This document shows positions 60,578 to 64,000 of a stretch of 64,000 nt of DNA, in pieces. Origin of the DNA: Algicella marina (GTDB lineage: Bacteria > Pseudomonadota > Alphaproteobacteria > Rhodobacterales > Rhodobacteraceae); assembly GCF_009931615.1 (NCBI RefSeq), contig NZ_CP046620.1, positions 3,518,501-3,582,500 of the forward strand, read 5' to 3'. The position numbers and the translations under genes are program-made. Positions within the stretch are counted from its first letter, which is position 1; each line of letters opens with the position of its first letter. The notes below the pieces were generated by a model. It had not been told where the DNA came from and searched no databases. It saw only the letters and a list, made by a program, of their open reading frames with translations.

Positions 60578-60732
60578 CCCGCAGGCCGGAACTGCCTCAT
60601 TTCTGGGCACAGTCCGCCCAGCCCGCTTGCGGCTCACGCATTCGCACGGATTTGCTCCGACACAACCTAATGATGCGTTGCAGCATTTTCCGCGCCGGGC
60701 GAACATGCAGCAGCCATTAGCCGGAGCCATGG

Positions 60733-61314
60733 ATGGAAGACCTCCACATCGTCGTGATCGAAACCAACCGGGACCGGGCGGGAATGATCGTCGAGGGCCT
60801 GCGCCAAGGCGACGACATCCACATTACAGTTATCTCCGAAATGGCGGGTCTCGCCCGTCGCCTGCGCGATCTCAAGCCTGATATCGTATTGATAGACTTG
60901 GCAAATCCCAGTCGCGACATCCTCTCTGAACTCGCCACGGCGACAGAGCCGAGCGAACGCCCGGTAGCCATGTTCGTCGATCAGTCCGACAAGTCGATGA
61001 TGACGGCCGCGCTGGAAGCCGGGGTCAGCGCCTATGTCGTGGATGGCCTCAAGCCGGAACGCATCCGCTCTGTCATGGAAACAGCCATCGCCCGCTTTCA
61101 TGCCTTCTCCCGCCTTCGCGCCGAACTCGCCGCAACCAAGGCCGCACTGGAGGAGCGCAAGACAATCGACAGAGCCAAGGGCCTGCTGATGAAACTGAAA
61201 AACATAGGCGAGGAAGAGGCTTACGCGCTCCTGCGCAAAACGGCCATGGATCAGGGAAAACGCGTAGCCGATGTCGCCGCCTCTCTCGTGACTACCGCGG
61301 GACTGCTCCGATGA
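60733..61314 (+). CDS. nasT: Nitrate-responsive ANTAR antiterminator NasT
   Basis: RNA-binding response regulator of 193 residues. The receiver-like domain (~1-125) keeps one Asp in DIVLIDLAN; the C-terminal ANTAR domain (~135-190) has the helical signature ERKTIDRAKGLLMKLKNIGEEEAYALLRKTAMDQGKRVADVA. NasT, when free of NasS, binds a two-hairpin RNA leader and lets transcription read into the nitrate genes. Its stop overlaps nasS as ATGA, and such a leader precedes nrtA downstream. Confidence 0.94.
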   Translation: MEDLHIVVIETNRDRAGMIVEGLRQGDDIHITVISEMAGLARRLRDLKPDIVLIDLANPSRDILSELATATEPSERPVAMFVDQSDKSMMTAALEAGVSAYVVDGLKPERIRSVMETAIARFHAFSRLRAELAATKAALEERKTIDRAKGLLMKLKNIGEEEAYALLRKTAMDQGKRVADVAASLVTTAGLLR

Positions 61315-62447
61315 AGCAGGCGAAAGTGGATTGCGGATTCATCCGCCTGACAGACAGCGCAGTTCTTATCGCTGCCTTGGAAATGGGTTTCGCCAGTGAG
61401 GAGAGACTGGAACTCGTGCTGCACCGCGAAGGCAACTGGTCCAGCATCCGCGACAAGATCGCCCTCGGCGCCTACCCGGCGGCACATATGCTGTCTCCCA
61501 TGGCCATCGCCATGTCGCTGGGACTAGGGCCGATACCAACTCAGATAATCGCGCCATTCGTCCTCAGCCGCAACGGCAGCAGCTTGTCAGCCACGCAAGG
61601 TTTCGCAAATCAAATCCGGCAGTTAGGCGGTCACCCGGCCTCCGCCCGATCCATCGGCGCTGCCATCGCCAGCCTCTCGAAGCAGCGTGTCCTGCGCATC
61701 GGCGTGCCGTTTCCGCACTCCATGCATCTGCTTCTCAGCCGCTACTTTCTCCTGTCCTCCAGCGCCTCTCCGGCCAACCTCACCTTCACCGTAGCGCCCC
61801 CTGCCATCCTGCCGGATGTCATGGCCGCTGGCGAAATCGACCTCCTGATGGTCGGTGCGCCCTGGGGCTCCGTTGCGGTGGAGCGCGGCGACACGGAAAT
61901 ATTGCTGCCCAGCGCCGCCATTTGGGACTCTGCTCCGGAAAAAGTGCTTGGCGTCCGCAAGGACTGGGCCGACGACGAACCTGAAACCCTCCGCCGCCTC
62001 CTGCGTGCGCTCCACCGGGCGGCGGAGTGGTGCGCAAGCCCCGACACCCGTGCCACCCTATCGGAAATTCTTTCACTGCCACGCTATCTCGATGTCCCTG
62101 CCGACATCCTCGAGCGCGCACTGCGCGGCGAACTGATTCTGAATGGCGCAGGCGAAATCCTCAGCCACCCGCGTCTGATCTCCCTCGGCGGCGGCGACAC
62201 GAACTTCCCCTGGCGCAGCGCCGGCATGTGGATAGGCGACCACGCGGCAGCTCCATGGGGCGTGGCCCGTCAGAAAGCGATTTCCGCCGGCGCAGAGTGC
62301 TTCCGCAGCGATCTTCTGCGTCAGGCGCTAGGCGCAATGGGCAGCGATCTGCCGACATCCATCACCCGTGTCGAGGGCGAACTAGGCCGATCGGGCCAGA
62401 GCGGCCGTTTCTTCGATGACGCGGAATTTACCTATTTAGATGAATAA
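61311..62447 (+). CDS. nasS: Nitrate sensor NasS
   Basis: NrtA-like protein of 378 residues without signal peptide, so cytoplasmic. It starts CGFIRLTDSAVLIAALEMGF and includes LGAYPAAHMLSPMAIAMSLGLG and the GEIDLLMVGAPWGSVA segment shared with nitrate-binding proteins. NasS holds NasT until it binds nitrate or nitrite. The pair is coupled by an ATGA overlap. Confidence 0.93.
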   Translation: MKQAKVDCGFIRLTDSAVLIAALEMGFASEERLELVLHREGNWSSIRDKIALGAYPAAHMLSPMAIAMSLGLGPIPTQIIAPFVLSRNGSSLSATQGFANQIRQLGGHPASARSIGAAIASLSKQRVLRIGVPFPHSMHLLLSRYFLLSSSASPANLTFTVAPPAILPDVMAAGEIDLLMVGAPWGSVAVERGDTEILLPSAAIWDSAPEKVLGVRKDWADDEPETLRRLLRALHRAAEWCASPDTRATLSEILSLPRYLDVPADILERALRGELILNGAGEILSHPRLISLGGGDTNFPWRSAGMWIGDHAAAPWGVARQKAISAGAECFRSDLLRQALGAMGSDLPTSITRVEGELGRSGQSGRFFDDAEFTYLDE

Positions 62448-62454
62448 TTGTGCA

Positions 62455-62470
62455 AAAAATCGCGATTTTT
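62455..62470. terminator. A/T palindrome after nasS
   Basis: AAAAATCG-CGATTTTT, a perfect 16-bp palindrome 7 bp after the nasS stop, ending in TTTTT. Could be a weak terminator (the stem is mostly A-T) or an operator. Low confidence. Confidence 0.35.
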
Positions 62471-62594
62471 CGCCCGACAAATAGGCAGAGGCCGCATTTT
62501 GGGCAATTTTCCACCTGATTTTCCTTCACCAACTTGACCGAATCCGATCCCTGCCCGCAGAAGGAACGCAACGGACGACGCAGTCTGTAGATCA

Positions 62595-62653
62595 CCCCAA
62601 GGTTGGGGACCATCCAAGCAAAGCCGCTTGAACCGTGCACGGGAACGCTCCCG
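62595..62653 (+). promoter_or_regulatory. Candidate ANTAR target: two hexaloop hairpins in the nrtA leader
   Basis: Hairpin 1: CCCC-AAGGTT-GGGG (62595-62608). Hairpin 2: CGGG-AACGCT-CCCG (62640-62653). Both loops are six bases with A at position 1 and G at position 4, the published ANTAR RNA consensus. Hairpin 2 sits at the tip of the terminator stem that follows. Nearby nasT supplies the protein. No structure computation was run. Confidence 0.7.
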
Positions 62654-62677
62654 GCCACTGGTTCTGCGGCTTTTTTT
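62620..62677 (+). terminator. Leader terminator (attenuator) before nrtA
   Basis: AAAGCCGC (62620-62627) pairs with GCGGCTTT (62666-62673), with GAACC/GGTTC and GTG/CAC continuing the stem up to hairpin 2 of the ANTAR motif, and a run of seven Ts at 62671-62677. It is 22 bp before the nrtA ATG, so it must be bypassed for expression: the expected target of NasT antitermination. Confidence 0.8.
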
Positions 62678-62699
62678 CGTTTTCAGGAGATCACAACCT

Positions 62700-64000
62700 A
62701 TGTCCATCCGCACCCTGCTTCCGGCAACCGCGTTTCTTGCCTTGGGCCTTTCTGCTGCTCACGCCCAGTTTCTGGAACTTGAAAAGGACGAACTGACCTT
62801 CGGCTTCATCAAGCTCACCGACATGGCCCCGCTCGCCGTAGCCTACGAGAACGGCTATTTCGAGGATGAGGGCCTCTTCGTCACTCTCGAAGCCCAAGCC
62901 AACTGGAAAGTCCTTCTCGACGGCGTCATCGACGGCCAGCTTGACGGCGCCCACATGCTCGCGGGGCAGCCGCTCGCCGCGACCATCGGTTTCGGCACGG
63001 AAGCGCACATCGTCACGCCCTTCTCGATGGACCTGAACGGCAACGGCATCACCGTCTCCAACGAAATCTGGGCAGCAATGAAAGAACATGTGCCCCACGA
63101 GGACGGCAAGCCTGTCCATCCGATCCCCGCATCCGCGCTGAAGCCCGTCGTCGAACAGTATCGCGCCGACGGCAAGCCCTTCAACATGGGCATGGTCTTC
63201 CCCGTCTCGACCCACAACTACGAGCTTCGCTACTGGCTCGCCGCCGGCGATCTGAAGCCCGGCTATTACTCGCCAGAGAACGTTTCCGGCCAGATCGACG
63301 CTGATGTTCTGCTCTCAGTCACCCCGCCGCCGCAGATGCCTGCCACGATGGAGGCCGGCACGATCTACGGCTACTGCGTGGGCGAGCCATGGAACCAGCA
63401 GGCTGTGTTCAAGGGCATCGGCGTCCCGGTGATCACCGACTACGAGATTTGGAAGAACAACCCCGAGAAGGTGTTCGGCATCACCGCCGAATTCGCCGAG
63501 GAATATCCCAACACAACACTCGCCATCACCAAGGCGCTGATCCGCGCCGCGATGTGGCTCGACGAGAACGACAACGCCAACCGCCCTGAGGCGGTGGAAA
63601 TCCTCTCCCGCTCCGAATACGTGGGTGCGGACGAGGAGGTGATCGCCAACTCGATGACCGGCACCTTCGAATACGAGAAGGGCGACAAGCGCGAGATCCC
63701 GGACTTCAACGTCTTCTTCCGCTACTACGCAACCTATCCCTACTACTCGGATGCCGTCTGGTACCTGACTCAGATGCGCCGCTGGGGTCAGATATCCGAG
63801 GCAAAGACCGACGAGTGGTATTTCGAGCAGGCAGAAAAGGTCTACCGCCCCGATATCTATCTCGAAGCGGCCCGTCTGCTGGTCGATGAAGGCCTCGCTA
63901 GTGAGGCAGATTTCCCTTGGGAAACAGATGGCTACCGAGAGGCGACGTCGGAATTCATCGACGGTCTCGAGTATGATGGCCGCCAGCCGAACGCTTATCT
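62700..64000 (+). CDS. nrtA: Nitrate ABC transporter substrate-binding protein, 3' truncated by window edge
   Basis: Periplasmic nitrate receptor, 433 codons visible and open to the window end. It has a signal peptide ([23 protein letters not shown]) and then [26 protein letters not shown], the NrtA/NasF start. [32 protein letters not shown] and a [12 protein letters not shown]-terminal segment follow. AGGAG lies 9 bases before ATG 62700. Expression should need NasT read-through of the leader terminator. Confidence 0.95.
   Translation, partial: MSIRTLLPATAFLALGLSAAHAQFLELEKDELTFGFIKLTDMAPLAVAYENGYFEDEGLFVTLEAQANWKVLLDGVIDGQLDGAHMLAGQPLAATIGFGTEAHIVTPFSMDLNGNGITVSNEIWAAMKEHVPHEDGKPVHPIPASALKPVVEQYRADGKPFNMGMVFPVSTHNYELRYWLAAGDLKPGYYSPENVSGQIDADVLLSVTPPPQMPATMEAGTIYGYCVGEPWNQQAVFKGIGVPVITDYEIWKNNPEKVFGITAEFAEEYPNTTLAITKALIRAAMWLDENDNANRPEAVEILSRSEYVGADEEVIANSMTGTFEYEKGDKREIPDFNVFFRYYATYPYYSDAVWYLTQMRRWGQISEAKTDEWYFEQAEKVYRPDIYLEAARLLVDEGLASEADFPWETDGYREATSEFIDGLEYDGRQPNAY

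Overview
The window looks like chromosome of a free-living, motile alphaproteobacterium, most likely of the Rhodobacteraceae/Roseobacter group. The reasons are high GC with strong GC3 bias, LexA boxes of the GTTC-N7-GTTC type, a CtrA-type site at flagellar genes, an alphaproteobacterial flagellar/motor gene order, long-form HPF and PtsN beside lptCAB, and a urea/nitrate nitrogen module. No rRNA, tRNA, CRISPR array or intact insertion sequence was seen. The affiliation is inferred from gene content and motifs, not from a database search.

Layout. 1-3.5 kb: 3' part of acetyl-CoA synthetase, a DMT permease, an I78-like inhibitor lipoprotein and a small SMR-like permease. 3.5-8.7 kb: SOS mutagenesis genes dnaE2 and imuB on the minus strand, each with its own LexA box; imuA is absent, DnaE2 lacks its usual C-terminal part, and imuB seems to start at ATT. 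8.7-18.5 kb: flagellar basal-body and motor genes, fliF-fliH-fliN-fliP-fliG leftward and fliL-DUF6468-motE-motA-(AMIN/TPR protein) rightward, from one divergent CtrA-type control region. 18.8-22.7 kb: the Anbu proteasome-like cluster (ATP-grasp, alpha-E, transglutaminase, Anbu protease).

23-38.3 kb: urea uptake and hydrolysis, urtABCDE then ureD-A-B-C-E-F-G. Seven unrelated genes interrupt the urease set: a Tat-exported cyclase-family hydrolase, a phasin-like protein, a GNAT, a diheme cytochrome c, a small coiled-coil protein, a MipA-like porin and a secreted unknown. 38.3-43.5 kb: a MepA-like peptidase fragment, a subtilisin-like protease, a class III cyclase with TolB-like and TPR domains preceded by a CRP-type palindrome, and a PAP2/haloperoxidase-fold protein whose N-terminus is nine perfect Ser-Asn-Tyr repeats. 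This is the least explained module and the best candidate for an undescribed system.

43.5-53.4 kb: surface polysaccharide genes (ABC-2 exporter permease, cysQ, kdsB, galU, galE and four glycosyltransferases). 53.6-58.5 kb: ptsN, hpf, lptB-lptA-lptC, kdsD and rnd, the conserved LPS transport/Kdo block without rpoN. 58.6-60.5 kb: two more transglutaminase-like genes, divergently arranged. 60.7-64 kb: the nitrate regulators nasT-nasS, then an ANTAR-type antiterminator leader and the start of nrtA, which runs off the window.
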